Below are positions 8,760-20,349 of a stretch of 64,000 nucleotides of DNA, piece by piece (within the stretch, counting starts at the first letter, position 1; each line of letters starts with the position of its first letter). Below the pieces are notes generated by a model. It was not told where the DNA came from, made no database searches, and saw only the letters and a program-made list of their open reading frames with translations. This stretch comes from Deinococcus grandis (GTDB lineage Bacteria; Deinococcota; Deinococci; Deinococcales; Deinococcaceae): positions 2,831,001 through 2,895,000 of the forward strand of contig NZ_BCMS01000001.1 in NCBI RefSeq assembly GCF_001485435.1, written 5' to 3'. The position numbers and the translations under genes were made by a program.

Positions 8760-8791
8760 CAGCAGCCCCCGGCCAACGCTGGGGGCTGCTG
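8760..8791. terminator. Bidirectional stem-loop between macrodomain gene and dnaX
   Basis: CAGCAGCCCCC and GGGGGCTGCTG form a perfect 11 bp stem around a 10 nt loop between two convergent genes. Confidence 0.7.
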
Positions 8792-8797
8792 TTCCGT

Positions 8798-11173
8798 TTA
8801 CTCGTCGTCCTCTTCGGGAAGGTCGGCGCCCAGGGTGTCGGGGGCGGGTGGGGCGTTGCGGTTCTTGCCGATCTCGCGCACGCGGCCGCTGAAGCGGGTG
8901 CGGATGTCCTCGTAGACGGGGTGCGCGCGGATGTCGCCGGGCCGTCCGGGGGTCGCCCGGGCGTCCTGCGGGGGGGCTTTCGCGTCCTGCGGGGCGGGTG
9001 CGGGGGCCGGGGTGGGTTTCGGGGCGGGGCGGGGGACGCTGAGGTCCGCGAAGGGCATGTCCTCCTCGGGCGGCAGGTCGCCCAGCAGGTCGGGGCCGCC
9101 GAAGGCGTTCCAGTCGGGTTCCTCGGTGATGACTTCACCCAGGTAGAGGTTCCGTTCGCTGCGCGGGGGCGGCCCGGCGTCACGGGGGGTGCTGGCGGGC
9201 TGCGCGGCGGGCGTGTCGTCCCAGCGTCCGGGGTCGAGGTCGGCCAGCGGGGCGGGCGCGGCGTCGTCCGGGCTGGCGGGGGGCACGCGCCGTTCGGGGA
9301 GGGGTGGGGGGAGCGTGGCGACGCTGGCGCGTGGGGGCGGGGCGGCCTGGGTCTGCGCGGGCTGGGTCGGCGGGGTGGCCTGCGGCTGTGGCGCCTGCAT
9401 GGGCTGGACCTGGGTGGGTTGCGCCTGGCTGGCCTGGGCCTGCGGCGGGTCGATGGGCGCGAAGTCCGGGCTGCGCGTGCCCGCGGGGCGGCGGGGGGCG
9501 CTGCGGGTCGGGTCGAACGGCGCGACGTCCGGCGCGGCTCCATGGTCCGGCGCAGGCTCGCGCATGGGAGGCGCGGCGCGGGCCGGGGCTGGGGCGGGTG
9601 GGGTGGGGTCGGGCGTGGGGGCTGGCGCGCTGCCTGCCTGTCCCCCACCGGATTGCCCCCCGCCGAGGTTCACGCGGCGGCTGCCTTCCGGCGCGATCAG
9701 TTCGAAGGTGACCGGGCCGAACACGCTCAGAACGATCTTGGCGATGTCGTCGAATTTCGCGGCGACCTGTTTGGCGTGGAAGGCGTTGCGGTCGTCGTAC
9801 CCGAGGCTGACGTAGCCGGGTTCGGCGTGCTGCCGGGCGGGTTTCAGGAACGCGCGCAGCTGCATGCTGGCCTGCCGGGTCACGTCCGCCCAGCTGCCCC
9901 CCGTCGGGGCGGGGACGGGCTGGGCGGGGTCGGGGCTGGCAGCGCGCGGGCCGAGGCCTGCACCGCCGGGCGCGGGGGCGGGCGCGCGGCGGGCCTCTCC
10001 CACCGGGCCGGACGGCGCGGCGGGCGGGTTGGCGCGCAGCGTGGCGAGTTCCTTCTCCAGGCGGTTCAGGCGCTGCGCGAGGTCGGCAGGCATAGCGGCC
10101 CCCGCGCCCGCGCTGGCCGGGGCGCTGCCGCCGGTCACGGTATCGGCGGCCAGCAGGGCGTGCGTGAGGGCCAGTTCGAGGCTCTGCTGGTCGGCCGCGC
10201 GGGCGAAGCGGGATTCCTGTTCGTCGAGGGCCGCCTGGAGTTTCAGCAGGCGGGGAATGTCCGCGCCGTCCAGGCGACCGTCGGGGTTCAGGCCCAGTTC
10301 GGCGTGCAGGGCCGCGCCCAGCGCCGCGACAAGGCCCTCGACGACCGTGCGGGCCGCGAAGCCGTCGCGGTACAGGTGCCCCGCACCACTCAGGGCCGCG
10401 CCCGCGTCCCCGCTCACCAGGGCGGCGGCGATGCCGCGCACGCGCTCGCCGGGCGGGAGACCCAGCGCCTCCTCCACACCCGCGCGGGTCACGGCCGTGC
10501 CAGCGGCCAGCATGCGTTCCAGCAGGCTCTCGCCGTCGCGCATGGCGCCGTCGGCCAGTCGCCCAATGAGTTGCAGCGCGTCGCCCTCGGCGCGCACGCC
10601 CTCGCGCTGGGCGAGTCCGGCGAGCTTCCCGGCGATCTCCTCCGGGGTCAGGCGGCGGAAGCGGTAATGCTGGCAGCGCGAGAGGATCGTGGGGATGATC
10701 TTCTCCGGTTCGGTGGTCGCCAGGATGAAGATGACGTGACCGGGTGGTTCCTCCAGCGTCTTGAGGAGCGCGTTGAACGCGGCGCGGCTCATCATGTGCG
10801 CCTCGTCCAGGATGTAGATCTTCTTCCCGCCGCGCATGGCGGCCAGGCCGACCTTCTCGCGCAGGTCGCGGACGTCGTCGACGCTGTTGTTGCTGGCCGC
10901 GTCGATCTCCATGACGTCCGGGTGCGATCCGGCGCGGACGCTCAGGCACGACTCGCACTCGCCGCAGGGTTTCGGCGTCGGGCCGGTGCAGTTGGCGGTC
11001 ATGGCGATCAATCGGGCGGTGGTGGTCTTCCCCACCCCGCGCGGCCCGCTGAACAGGTACGCGTGCCCGACGCGGCCCTGCTCCAGCGCGGCCTTGAGGA
11101 CGTCCTTGACGTGCTCCTGCCCGACCACGTCCTCCCACCGGACCGGGCGGGCCCGCTGGTAGATGGCACTCAC
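8798..11173 (-). CDS. dnaX: DNA polymerase III gamma/tau subunit
   Basis: A 791-residue clamp-loader ATPase. The AAA+ module carries Walker A GPRGVGKTT (43-51), a zinc module with Cys62, 70, 73 and 76 (CTGPTPKPCGECESC), Walker B ILDEAH and the SRC sensor region. After about residue 360 come a coiled segment (DLAQRLNRLEKELATLR), then a tau-like domain (about 410-500) and a long Pro/Ala/Gln-rich tether ending in an acidic tail. A full tau-length product is encoded. No A-rich slippery run like that of Thermus dnaX was noticed, so a gamma form by frameshift is not supported. A TAGAAT (11281-11286) about 110 nt upstream may be its promoter. It lies downstream of the malic enzyme gene on the same strand. 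Confidence 0.95.
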   Translation of the reverse strand: MSAIYQRARPVRWEDVVGQEHVKDVLKAALEQGRVGHAYLFSGPRGVGKTTTARLIAMTANCTGPTPKPCGECESCLSVRAGSHPDVMEIDAASNNSVDDVRDLREKVGLAAMRGGKKIYILDEAHMMSRAAFNALLKTLEEPPGHVIFILATTEPEKIIPTILSRCQHYRFRRLTPEEIAGKLAGLAQREGVRAEGDALQLIGRLADGAMRDGESLLERMLAAGTAVTRAGVEEALGLPPGERVRGIAAALVSGDAGAALSGAGHLYRDGFAARTVVEGLVAALGAALHAELGLNPDGRLDGADIPRLLKLQAALDEQESRFARAADQQSLELALTHALLAADTVTGGSAPASAGAGAAMPADLAQRLNRLEKELATLRANPPAAPSGPVGEARRAPAPAPGGAGLGPRAASPDPAQPVPAPTGGSWADVTRQASMQLRAFLKPARQHAEPGYVSLGYDDRNAFHAKQVAAKFDDIAKIVLSVFGPVTFELIAPEGSRRVNLGGGQSGGGQAGSAPAPTPDPTPPAPAPARAAPPMREPAPDHGAAPDVAPFDPTRSAPRRPAGTRSPDFAPIDPPQAQASQAQPTQVQPMQAPQPQATPPTQPAQTQAAPPPRASVATLPPPLPERRVPPASPDDAAPAPLADLDPGRWDDTPAAQPASTPRDAGPPPRSERNLYLGEVITEEPDWNAFGGPDLLGDLPPEEDMPFADLSVPRPAPKPTPAPAPAPQDAKAPPQDARATPGRPGDIRAHPVYEDIRTRFSGRVREIGKNRNAPPAPDTLGADLPEEDDE

Positions 11174-11327
11174 GCGCGCCCCCGGGCGGCGCGGCGCAGG
11201 AGCGGCTCGAACGCTGAACCCCGCGGCCTGTCGCCGCTCAACTCAAGCCCCACCCTGCACGCACGCCGCTTCACCTCACCATTCTAGAGCCCAGGCGGGA
11301 AGCGGCGCGGTGACGCGAGGCAGAGTT

Positions 11328-11363
11328 GATGGGTGACGGAGAGCAGCCCCCCCATCACCCATC
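11328..11363 (-). terminator. Stem-loop after the malic enzyme gene
   Basis: GATGGGTGA (11328-11336) pairs with TCACCCATC (11355-11363). The CATCACCCATCACC word recurs just downstream of the thioesterase gene (13252-13265), hinting at a short dispersed element placed at gene 3' ends. Confidence 0.45.
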
Positions 11364-11375
11364 ACCTTTCAACCA

Positions 11376-13112
<1,737 letters not shown>

Positions 13113-13268
13113 GACGCTCCAGCATAGCGGCCCCCCGCTGCACCCGGTCCAGGAAAGGCGCGCACGAAACGCACGCCGCCGCCCAGGCAGGCCCGCACCT
13201 CAGTTCAGGCCGTGAACAGAAGGGGGGCAGAGGCGGGAACCGTCCACCTCTCCATCACCCATCACCGA

Positions 13269-13691
13269 TCAACCATTGACCTTCTCTGCCCAGCGGGCGC
13301 GCAGCGTGTCGAAGCCCGCGTCGATGCGCGACTGCGCCAGGACCATCTGCGTGGTGCTGCCTTGGCCGATCTCGTCGCCGAGTTCGTTCACGGCGCGCAT
13401 CCGGGCGACGATGCGCCGCCCCTCCATCCGGTCGAAGGTGGCGGTCACGGTGACGGTCATGCCGGGCAGCGCGGACGCGGTGTGGGTGACGTCCACCTGT
13501 GTCCCGATGCCGCCCTCGCCGTCCTCCAGGAAGGGCAGGATGATCTTGCGTCCGGCCTCCTCGAAGTGTTTGGCCATCCAATACGTGGCGTACACGGGGT
13601 GCAGGCGGCCCAGCTCACCGAAGTCGACGGTCATGTCGTCGGTGACGGTCACGGTCAGGGTCTGCGTGAAGCCTTCCGGGATGGCGTGCAT
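13269..13691 (-). CDS. Hotdog-fold thioesterase, FlK-like
   Basis: A 140-residue hotdog protein. The segments HPVYATYWMAKHFEEAG, GIGTQVDVTHTASALPGMTVTV and GRRIVARMRAVNELGDEIGQG closely follow the fluoroacetyl-CoA thioesterase FlK of Streptomyces, including the THTA histidine, and the Glu in KHFEEAG lies near the FlK catalytic Glu. In bacteria without fluoroacetate these proteins are generic short acyl-CoA thioesterases, so the substrate is open. TAGCCT (13699-13704) lies 7 nt before the ATG. Confidence 0.8.
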   Translation of the reverse strand: MHAIPEGFTQTLTVTVTDDMTVDFGELGRLHPVYATYWMAKHFEEAGRKIILPFLEDGEGGIGTQVDVTHTASALPGMTVTVTATFDRMEGRRIVARMRAVNELGDEIGQGSTTQMVLAQSRIDAGFDTLRARWAEKVNG

Positions 13692-13782
13692 GAGAGGCAG
13701 GCTAGCAGGGCCGGGGCAGTATGGGAAAAGCGTGAATCCCGCTCATGCGGACACCTGCCGCGCGCGTCCGTAGACTGCCGGG

Positions 13783-14952
13783 ATGAGGCTCAAGCCTGCC
13801 GACCTGTTCACCCTGCTGCGCGAGGCCTTCCTGGCCTTCGGGCAGGACAAGGCCCCGCGCCTCGCCGCCGCGATCGCCTACTACGCCATGTTCAGCATCG
13901 CGCCGCTCCTGCTGCTGGCCGTGGCGGTCGCCGGGCGGTTCCTGACCGACTCGGCCGTCCTGGATCAGCTGTTCGGGCCGGCGGGGCTGGTGTCGCAGAA
14001 CCTCGGCACCGACACCGCCGAGTTCCTGCGCGGCCTGATCAAACCCGACAGCCTGCTCAAGGGGAGCCTCGTGGCGACCATCGCGGCGTTCGTGACGCTG
14101 TTCATGGGCGCCACGGGCCTGTTCGTGCAGGTGCAGGACGCCCTGAACTCCATGTGGGGCGCCGACCCGGCCCCGCCGCAGGGCATCGTGAACATCCTGT
14201 GGACGCGCGTGAAGTCGTTCCTGATGATCATCGTGATCGGCCTGCTGCTGATCGTGTTCCTGGGCCTGAACACGTACCTGTCCGCCATCGCGCAGACCCT
14301 GGGGGACACCATCGGCGCGGGCGCGTTCTTCGTGCGGCTGGGCACGGCACTGCTGTCCACGCTGTTCCTCGCGCCGGTCTTCGCGGGCGTGTACAAGGTG
14401 CTGCCCGACGTGAAACTCCAGTGGCACGAGGTGTGGGTGGGGGGCTTCTTCACGTCCACGCTGTTCACGCTGGGCCAGCTGGGCATCGGCCTGTACCTGG
14501 GTCAGGCGGCGCCCGGCAGCGCCTTCGGGGCGGCCGCGACCCTGATCGTGCTGCTGCTGTGGATCTACTACTCCGCAATGATCTTCTTCTTCGGCGCGGA
14601 AGTGACCTGGGTGTACTCGCAGAAGTTCGGCACGCATGCCGGGGGCGCCGCGAACACCGCGAAGAAGGAAGCGCTGGCCGCGCAGGGCGTGGACATCGAC
14701 CCCACCGAGAGCGCCCAGGAACGCGACGCGAAGGACGCCGCCGGGCGCCCCGCGCAGGACGCCCGGGGCCGCGTGCTGGGCGTGACGGTCCCGAAACTGC
14801 CGCGTGTGCTCAGGCAGGTGCCGCGCCGCGAGGAGGGCCGCATGCTCCCCACCGTCCGCGCCGCCCTGTGGAACGCCGTGACTGCCGTGCTCGCCGTGCC
14901 CGTCGTGATCGTGCTGCGCCTGCTGGGCATCACCGGCGGCCGCCGCAGGTAA
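13783..14952 (+). CDS. YihY/BrkB-family inner-membrane protein
   Basis: A 389-residue membrane protein with about six hydrophobic helices between residues 25 and 290. The family hallmark KAPRLAAAIAYYAMFSIAPLLLL is at the N-terminus and a W(I/V)YYSAMIFFFGAEVTW segment closes the membrane part. The last 100 residues form a charged cytoplasmic tail. The family was once called RNase BN by mistake and BrkB from Bordetella; its molecular role is not firmly known. TAGACT (13771-13776) is 6 nt before the ATG. Convergent with hisA. Confidence 0.88.
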   Translation: MRLKPADLFTLLREAFLAFGQDKAPRLAAAIAYYAMFSIAPLLLLAVAVAGRFLTDSAVLDQLFGPAGLVSQNLGTDTAEFLRGLIKPDSLLKGSLVATIAAFVTLFMGATGLFVQVQDALNSMWGADPAPPQGIVNILWTRVKSFLMIIVIGLLLIVFLGLNTYLSAIAQTLGDTIGAGAFFVRLGTALLSTLFLAPVFAGVYKVLPDVKLQWHEVWVGGFFTSTLFTLGQLGIGLYLGQAAPGSAFGAAATLIVLLLWIYYSAMIFFFGAEVTWVYSQKFGTHAGGAANTAKKEALAAQGVDIDPTESAQERDAKDAAGRPAQDARGRVLGVTVPKLPRVLRQVPRREEGRMLPTVRAALWNAVTAVLAVPVVIVLRLLGITGGRRR

Positions 14953-14959
14953 GGACGCG

Positions 14960-15001
14960 GGGAGCGGGGCGGAGGTGACCCACGACCTCCGCCCCGCTCC
15001 C
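14960..15001. terminator. Strong bidirectional stem-loop between BrkB and hisA genes
   Basis: A perfect 17 bp stem: 14960-14976 (GGGAGCGGGGCGGAGGT) pairs with 14985-15001 across 8 nt, between two convergent genes. Confidence 0.75.
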
Positions 15002-15012
15002 TGTGCGGCAGA

Positions 15013-15726
15013 TCAGTCGAGCGCGGCGGGGAACGGCAGGGTGCCCTCGTAGATGGCGCGGCCCACGATGGCGCCCTCGATGTGTTCCTCGCGCAGCAGG
15101 CGCACGTCGTCGAGGTTGGCGACGCCGCCGCCCACGATCAGGGTGTTCGTCCAGAGACGGCGGACCTGGGCCATCAGGTCGCGGTTCAGGCCGCGCAGCG
15201 TGCCGTCGCGGGTGACGTCCGTGAAGATCAGGGTCTCCAGGCCCGCGTCGGCCAGGGTGGGGGTCAGGTCGGCGACCATGACGCCGCTGCCCTGCGCCCA
15301 GCCGTGCGTGGCGACCTCCAGCCCGCGCGCGTCCAGGCTGACGACCACCCGCTCGGGGCCGTGCGCGGCGATCAATGCCCGCACGAGTTCCGGCTGCTTC
15401 ACGGCGGCGGTGCCGATCACGACGCGGTCCACGCCCAGGCGCAGCAGGTCCTCGGCGGCCTCGCGGCTGCGGATGCCGCCGCCCACCTCGACCGGCACGC
15501 CGAGTTCCTGCGTGATCTGCGCGATCACGGCGCGGTTCTCGCCGCGGCCCGTGGCGGCGTCCAGGTCCACGAGGTGCACGAGGCCAGCGCCCAGGCGCAC
15601 CCAGTGCCGGGCGGCGTCCAGGGGGGAGTCGAAGTACACGGTCTCGCGGTCCGGGTCGCCCTCGAACAGGCGCACGGCGCGCCCGGACTGGATGTCCACG
15701 CAGGGAATGATGAGCGGCTCTTGCAT
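15013..15726 (-). CDS. hisA: Phosphoribosylformimino-5-aminoimidazole carboxamide ribotide isomerase
   Basis: A 237-residue TIM-barrel enzyme for the fourth step of histidine biosynthesis. IIPCVDIQSGRAVRL (6-20) carries the catalytic Asp, EVGGGIRS (about 78-85) and VIGTAAV the phosphate loops, and VADLTPTLADAGLETLIFTDVTRDGTL (about 150-176) the second Asp region. It stands alone, away from other his genes. TATCCT (15734-15739) lies 7 nt before the ATG. Confidence 0.95.
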   Translation of the reverse strand: MQEPLIIPCVDIQSGRAVRLFEGDPDRETVYFDSPLDAARHWVRLGAGLVHLVDLDAATGRGENRAVIAQITQELGVPVEVGGGIRSREAAEDLLRLGVDRVVIGTAAVKQPELVRALIAAHGPERVVVSLDARGLEVATHGWAQGSGVMVADLTPTLADAGLETLIFTDVTRDGTLRGLNRDLMAQVRRLWTNTLIVGGGVANLDDVRLLREEHIEGAIVGRAIYEGTLPFPAALD

Positions 15727-15784
15727 GGGCCACAGGATACGGGGCCGGCTCGCGCGGGGACGCCTGCGGGGCTACACTGCGCGG

Positions 15785-16930
15785 GTGCGCGTCGGGATTG
15801 TCACTGCGACCTACCTGCCGTCCCGGAACGGGGTGGCGACCAGCACGGCGCTGTTCGCGCGGGGCCTGCGTGAACGCGGGCACGAGGTGCGGATCTTCGC
15901 GCCCCGCCACCCGCTGATGCCCCCACGCGAGGACGGCGTGTACCGCCTGAATTCCTCGTTCGCGGGCGCGCGGGCGCTGGGCGCCCCGGCGGACTACCCC
16001 GTGATGCTCGCGCCGGGCCCGCTGCTCACCTCGCGGCTGCCCCTGCGGGGGCTGGACGTGCTGCACACCATGCACCCGTTCCTGGCGGGCCAGCTGGCCC
16101 TGAAGTGGGCGCGGCTGTCCGGGGCGCCCGTGGTGTACACGGCGCACACGCAGTACGACCAGTACCTGCACTACGCGCCGATGCCGGGGCGGGTGGGCCG
16201 CGCGGTGCTGCGCCCGCACGTGAGTGCCTTCGCGCGCCGCGTGGACGCCGTCCTCGCGCCGGGCCGGGCGATGGTGGACATGCTGCGCGAGTACGGCTTC
16301 CAGGGCCCCGTGAACCTGATGCCGAACCCGGTGGACCTCGCCGCGTTCCGCGCCGCCACCGGCGCGGCGTTCCGCGAGGCGTACCACGTGGCGCCGGACG
16401 CGCCGCTCGTCGTGTCGCTGGGCCGACTGGCCCCCGAGAAGAACCTGGACGTGATGCTGCGCGCCTTCGACCGCGCGCGCGCCAGCCGCCCGGACCTGCG
16501 CCTGCTGGTCGTCGGGGACGGCCCCAGCCGCGCCGCGCTGGAACAGTCGGCCCCCGAGGGCGTCACCTTCACCGGCCCGGTCCCCTACGAGCGGGTGCCC
16601 GAGGCGCTGGCGGCCGCAGACGTGTTCATCACGGCCAGCACCAGCGAGGTCCTCCCCATGAGCATGATCGAGGCCCTCGCGGCGGGCGCGCCCCTGGTCG
16701 CCGCGCAGAGTCCCGCCGCGCTGGACCTGATCCAGGAGGGCGTGAACGGCACCGTCCGCACCGCCACGCCCGACGCACTCGCCGAGGGCCTGCTCGACAC
16801 CCTGATGCCCGCCCGGCTGCCCACGCTCCAGGCCGGGGCGCGGGCCAGCGCCGCGCAGTACGACCTGACCACCCGCGCCGCCGCGCTGGAAGCCGTGTAC
16901 GAGGACGTCATCCGCCGCAGACGACGGTAG
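15785..16930 (+). CDS. Glycosyltransferase family 4
   Basis: A 381-residue GT-B enzyme. GTG at 15785 is chosen because VRVGIVTATYLPSRNGVATS is the standard N-terminal beta-strand and sugar-acceptor loop, and TACACT (15773-15778) lies 6 nt before it; the frame extends upstream through the hisA antisense region without coding character. The C-terminal domain has SLGRLAPEKNLDVMLRAFD (about 212-230), VVGDGPSRAALE, and the nucleotide-sugar EVLPMSMIEALAAGAP (about 297-312) motif. Related enzymes build mannosyl- or glucosyl-diacylglycerols or cell-envelope glycans; the donor and acceptor are not determined. Confidence 0.9.
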   Translation: MRVGIVTATYLPSRNGVATSTALFARGLRERGHEVRIFAPRHPLMPPREDGVYRLNSSFAGARALGAPADYPVMLAPGPLLTSRLPLRGLDVLHTMHPFLAGQLALKWARLSGAPVVYTAHTQYDQYLHYAPMPGRVGRAVLRPHVSAFARRVDAVLAPGRAMVDMLREYGFQGPVNLMPNPVDLAAFRAATGAAFREAYHVAPDAPLVVSLGRLAPEKNLDVMLRAFDRARASRPDLRLLVVGDGPSRAALEQSAPEGVTFTGPVPYERVPEALAAADVFITASTSEVLPMSMIEALAAGAPLVAAQSPAALDLIQEGVNGTVRTATPDALAEGLLDTLMPARLPTLQAGARASAAQYDLTTRAAALEAVYEDVIRRRRR

Positions 16931-16939
16931 GGAACGCCG

Positions 16940-16976
16940 CAGCGGAGGGGAGGCCGGACTGGTCTCCCCTCCGCTG
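16940..16976 (+). terminator. Terminator of the glycosyltransferase gene
   Basis: CAGCGGAGGGGAG and CTCCCCTCCGCTG form a perfect 13 bp stem with an 11 nt loop. Confidence 0.7.
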
Positions 16977-16998
16977 CTGGATCGTCATGCAAGACAGG

Positions 16999-17027
16999 AA
17001 GACCCCGGCATTGCTGCTGGGGTCTTC
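16999..17027 (-). terminator. Terminator of tRNA-Leu
   Basis: AAGACCCC and GGGGTCTT form a stem just 3' of the tRNA on the minus strand, about 5 nt after the CCA. Confidence 0.6.
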
Positions 17028-17031
17028 TGTG

Positions 17032-17117
<86 letters not shown>

Positions 17118-17165
17118 CACCTTTGGTATTCTCGCCCGCGCTCGGGCGCGTTTCAGGGCTCGCTT

Positions 17166-17194
17166 ACTTTATAGGCGAGTGCCGAAACTGTCAA
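17166..17194 (-). promoter_or_regulatory. Promoter of tRNA-Leu
   Basis: Consensus -35 TTGACA (17189-17194), 17 bp spacer and -10 TAAAGT (17166-17171) on the minus strand, about 50 bp upstream of the tRNA. Confidence 0.75.
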
Positions 17195-17218
17195 CACCCC
17201 CCGGCGTCGGACGTGGAA

Positions 17219-17253
17219 GGGCCGCGCCGGGGCACCCTCCCCCGGCGCGGCCC
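17219..17253 (-). terminator. Terminator of the VC0807-like gene
   Basis: GGGCCGCGCCGGGG pairs with CCCCGGCGCGGCCC around 7 nt, immediately 3' of the minus-strand membrane-protein gene. Confidence 0.65.
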
Positions 17254-17264
17254 GTGGGGGTGAT

Positions 17265-18056
<792 letters not shown>

Positions 18057-18140
18057 ACCCGGCATTCTCGTGCATTCCCGAGTGAGGAGCGGTCCGGGGC
18101 CGGAGGTGGCCCTGACAGGACGTCCGGTACGCTGTTCGGC

Positions 18141-19322
18141 ATGCGCGCTCTGGAGGTCTTCACGGTGTTCCTGCGGCTGGGCCTGTCGAGTTTCGGGGGA
18201 CCGGTCGCGCACCTGGGCTTCTTCCGGGCCGAGTTCGTGGAGCGCCGCGCTTGGCTGGGTGACGCGGAGTACGCGGAGCTGGTGGCGGTGGCAAACTTCC
18301 TGCCGGGGCCGAGCAGTTCGCAGGTGGGGCTGGCGGTGGGCCTGCACCGGGCGGGGTGGGTGGGGGCTGGCGCGGCGTGGCTGGGCTTCACACTGCCCAG
18401 CGCGCTGCTCATGGCGCTGCTGGGCGGCACGCTGGCGGGCGGCGCGGCGGACGGGGCGGGGTGGGTGCAGGGCGTGAAACTGGCGGCCGTGGCGGTCGTC
18501 GCGCAGGCGGTGGCGGGCATGTGGGGCGCGCTGGTGACGGACCGGGTGCGGGCGGGACTGGCGCTGGGCGCGGCGGCGGCGCTGCTGGTCCTGCCTGCGT
18601 GGTGGCCGGGCGCGGGTGGCTGGGGGACGCTGGGCGTGCTGGGGCTGTGCGCGCTGATCGGCTGGCGAGTGCCGAGCGGCGCGGCGTCCGGGGCGGGGGC
18701 GCTGCGCGTGCCGGTGTCCCGCCGAGTGGGTGGGACGCTGCTGGCGCTGGCCGCGGTGCTGGCGGCCACCTTCGCGGCGCTGTCGGCGCTGGGGGGCGGG
18801 TGGGAGTTGCTGTGGGCGACGTTCCGGGCGGGCGCGCTGGTGTTCGGCGGGGGGCACGTGGTGCTGCCGCTGCTGGAACCCGCGTTCGTACCGGGCCTGC
18901 TGCCAGAGGGGGTGTTCGTGGCGGGGTACGGCGCGGCGAACGCCATGCCGGGGCCGCTGTTCACCTTCGCGTCGTACCTGGGGGCCGCCGCCGCGCCTGC
19001 CCTGGGGCTGGGGGCGGGCCTGGGAGCGCTGCTGGGCACGCTGGGGATCTTCCTGCCAGGCGCGCTGCTGATGCTGGGCGCGCTGCCGTTCTGGTCCGCG
19101 CTGAGTGGCCGCGCAGGCGCGCGGGCCGCGCTGGCGGGCGTGAACGCGGGCGTGGTGGGCCTGCTGCTGGCGGCGCTGTACACGCCGGTGTTCACGGGCG
19201 CGGTGCGCGGCCCGGCCGATCTGGCGGGCGTGCTGCTGGCGTACGCGGCGCTGACAGCGGGGCGGGTGCCCGCGTGGGTGGTCGTGCCCGCCTGCGCGGC
19301 GCTGGGCGCACTGCTGGCCTGA
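18141..19322 (+). CDS. chrA: Chromate transporter family protein, two-domain ChrA type
   Basis: A 393-residue membrane protein made of two homologous halves. The N-half carries LSSFGGPVAHLGFFRAEFV (about 14-32) and NFLPGPSSSQVGLAVG; the C-half repeats the pattern with ALVFGGGHVVLPLLEPAFV (about 233-251) and NAMPGPLFTFASYLG. This is the CHR-L architecture of proton-coupled chromate exporters; many relatives probably carry other oxyanions, so chromate resistance is not proven. ATG 18141 follows TACGCT (18128-18133) by 7 nt, the leaderless arrangement. Confidence 0.88.
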   Translation: MRALEVFTVFLRLGLSSFGGPVAHLGFFRAEFVERRAWLGDAEYAELVAVANFLPGPSSSQVGLAVGLHRAGWVGAGAAWLGFTLPSALLMALLGGTLAGGAADGAGWVQGVKLAAVAVVAQAVAGMWGALVTDRVRAGLALGAAAALLVLPAWWPGAGGWGTLGVLGLCALIGWRVPSGAASGAGALRVPVSRRVGGTLLALAAVLAATFAALSALGGGWELLWATFRAGALVFGGGHVVLPLLEPAFVPGLLPEGVFVAGYGAANAMPGPLFTFASYLGAAAAPALGLGAGLGALLGTLGIFLPGALLMLGALPFWSALSGRAGARAALAGVNAGVVGLLLAALYTPVFTGAVRGPADLAGVLLAYAALTAGRVPAWVVVPACAALGALLA

Positions 19323-19344
19323 CCCGTGCCCGTCCGGCAGCACG

Positions 19345-19791
19345 CTACTCCAGCACGAAGCGGATGCTCTCCTCGAAGGTGACGCGGGCGACGTCGGCGC
19401 GCGGCAGGACGACGTTTTTTCGCCAGGGCATCCATTCGGTCTGCCCCTGGGCGCTGCGCAGGAAGCCGCGCAGGCCGACCTCGACGTAACGGGCGTCGCC
19501 GCCCAGCAGCGCGGCGAGTCCGGCGCGGACGGCGTCCGGGTCGGTCAGGGGGCCGGTCAGGCGCGCGGAGGGCACGCCCGGCGCCTCCTCCGGCGTCTGG
19601 GTGGGGGTCTGTCCGGTGGAGGTCTGGCCGGTGGGGTTGGGGTGCGGGCGGTACAGGTCCACCGTGAAGCCCGGCAGGGCCAGCAGCGCCGCGCGGGCCT
19701 GCGCTTCGGGCAGCGGGCGGGTGAAGGTGACGTGCAGGTCGATGTCGAACCCGCGCGTGCCCTTGTCCGTGCGGGAGGTCGGGGCCGTCAC
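19345..19791 (-). CDS. Hypothetical protein
   Basis: A 148-residue soluble protein not recognised. It alternates beta-rich ends (FDIDLHVTFTRPL, and WMPWRKNVVLPRADVARVTFEESIRFVLE) with a Thr/Gln/Pro-rich central insert (about 52-70). There is no signal peptide or membrane helix. Its start overlaps the stop of the upstream DinB-like gene by 4 nt, so the two are translationally coupled. Confidence 0.65.
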   Translation of the reverse strand: MTAPTSRTDKGTRGFDIDLHVTFTRPLPEAQARAALLALPGFTVDLYRPHPNPTGQTSTGQTPTQTPEEAPGVPSARLTGPLTDPDAVRAGLAALLGGDARYVEVGLRGFLRSAQGQTEWMPWRKNVVLPRADVARVTFEESIRFVLE

Positions 19792-20315
19792 GGCTGAGCG
19801 CTCCGTTCCAGGGCCTTGCGGTGCTGGTACAGGTGCGCGGCGACCATGCGCGTCCAGTCGAGCGCGTCGAGTTCACCGAAGAACGGGTGCCAGAGGGTCC
19901 GGCCCGGCGTGGCGCGCAGCGCGCCCGTGACGGTGCTCAGGCCCGCGCGGCTGTGCGTCCAGGTGGCGTCCAGGTCGTCCCACGCGAGGCCCGCAGCGCT
20001 GGGCTGGGTGTGGGGCGGGGCGACGCGGCGGCCGTCGGGCGTGAGTTCACCGGGCGTCTGCGGCATGGGGCGCAGTTCCCGTTCGGACAGCAGCAGGCCC
20101 ACGCCGCGCGCGATGGAGTCGTTGATCTTCAGGACGTGCTCGGCCTCCTGCGCGGGGCTCCAGTCGCGGCCCGGCTGGGTGCGGGTCCAGTCATCTGCGC
20201 GGGTGCGCAGGTGCGCGTGGAACAGGTCGAGTTCGCGGTCCAGACGGGCGCGGACGTCCTCGGGCGTGGCGCCCATGGGGGCCAGGGCGGCCGGGTCCAG
20301 CAGCGGTTTGGTCAT
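19788..20315 (-). CDS. DinB-family (DinB_2 four-helix bundle) protein
   Basis: A 175-residue protein. The helices and metal-type histidines fit the DinB/YfiT fold: RLDRELDLFHAHLRTR, WSPAQEAEHVLKINDSIARGV and MVAAHLYQHRKALE. In Deinococcus this family is expanded and several members are stress-induced; enzymatic activity, possibly thiol transfer, is unknown. ATG 20315 is preferred because TACACT (20322-20327) lies 6 nt upstream. An alternative in-frame ATG at 20351 is created by the end of repeat A copy 1, with GGAG just before it, and would add 12 residues. It overlaps the downstream hypothetical gene by 4 nt. Confidence 0.75.
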   Translation of the reverse strand: MTKPLLDPAALAPMGATPEDVRARLDRELDLFHAHLRTRADDWTRTQPGRDWSPAQEAEHVLKINDSIARGVGLLLSERELRPMPQTPGELTPDGRRVAPPHTQPSAAGLAWDDLDATWTHSRAGLSTVTGALRATPGRTLWHPFFGELDALDWTRMVAAHLYQHRKALERSAQP

Positions 20316-20349
20316 GCGGGCAGTGTACGCCGCGCGGCCCGGCGCGGTC

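Noticed and set aside
8798..11173. Programmed frameshift in dnaX as in Thermus
   Set aside because: No run of A residues or other slippery heptamer with a following stem was noticed.
8921..11287. 788-codon frame antisense to dnaX
   Set aside because: Composition is Gly/Ala/Arg-biased without motifs, while dnaX on the other strand has full family signatures.
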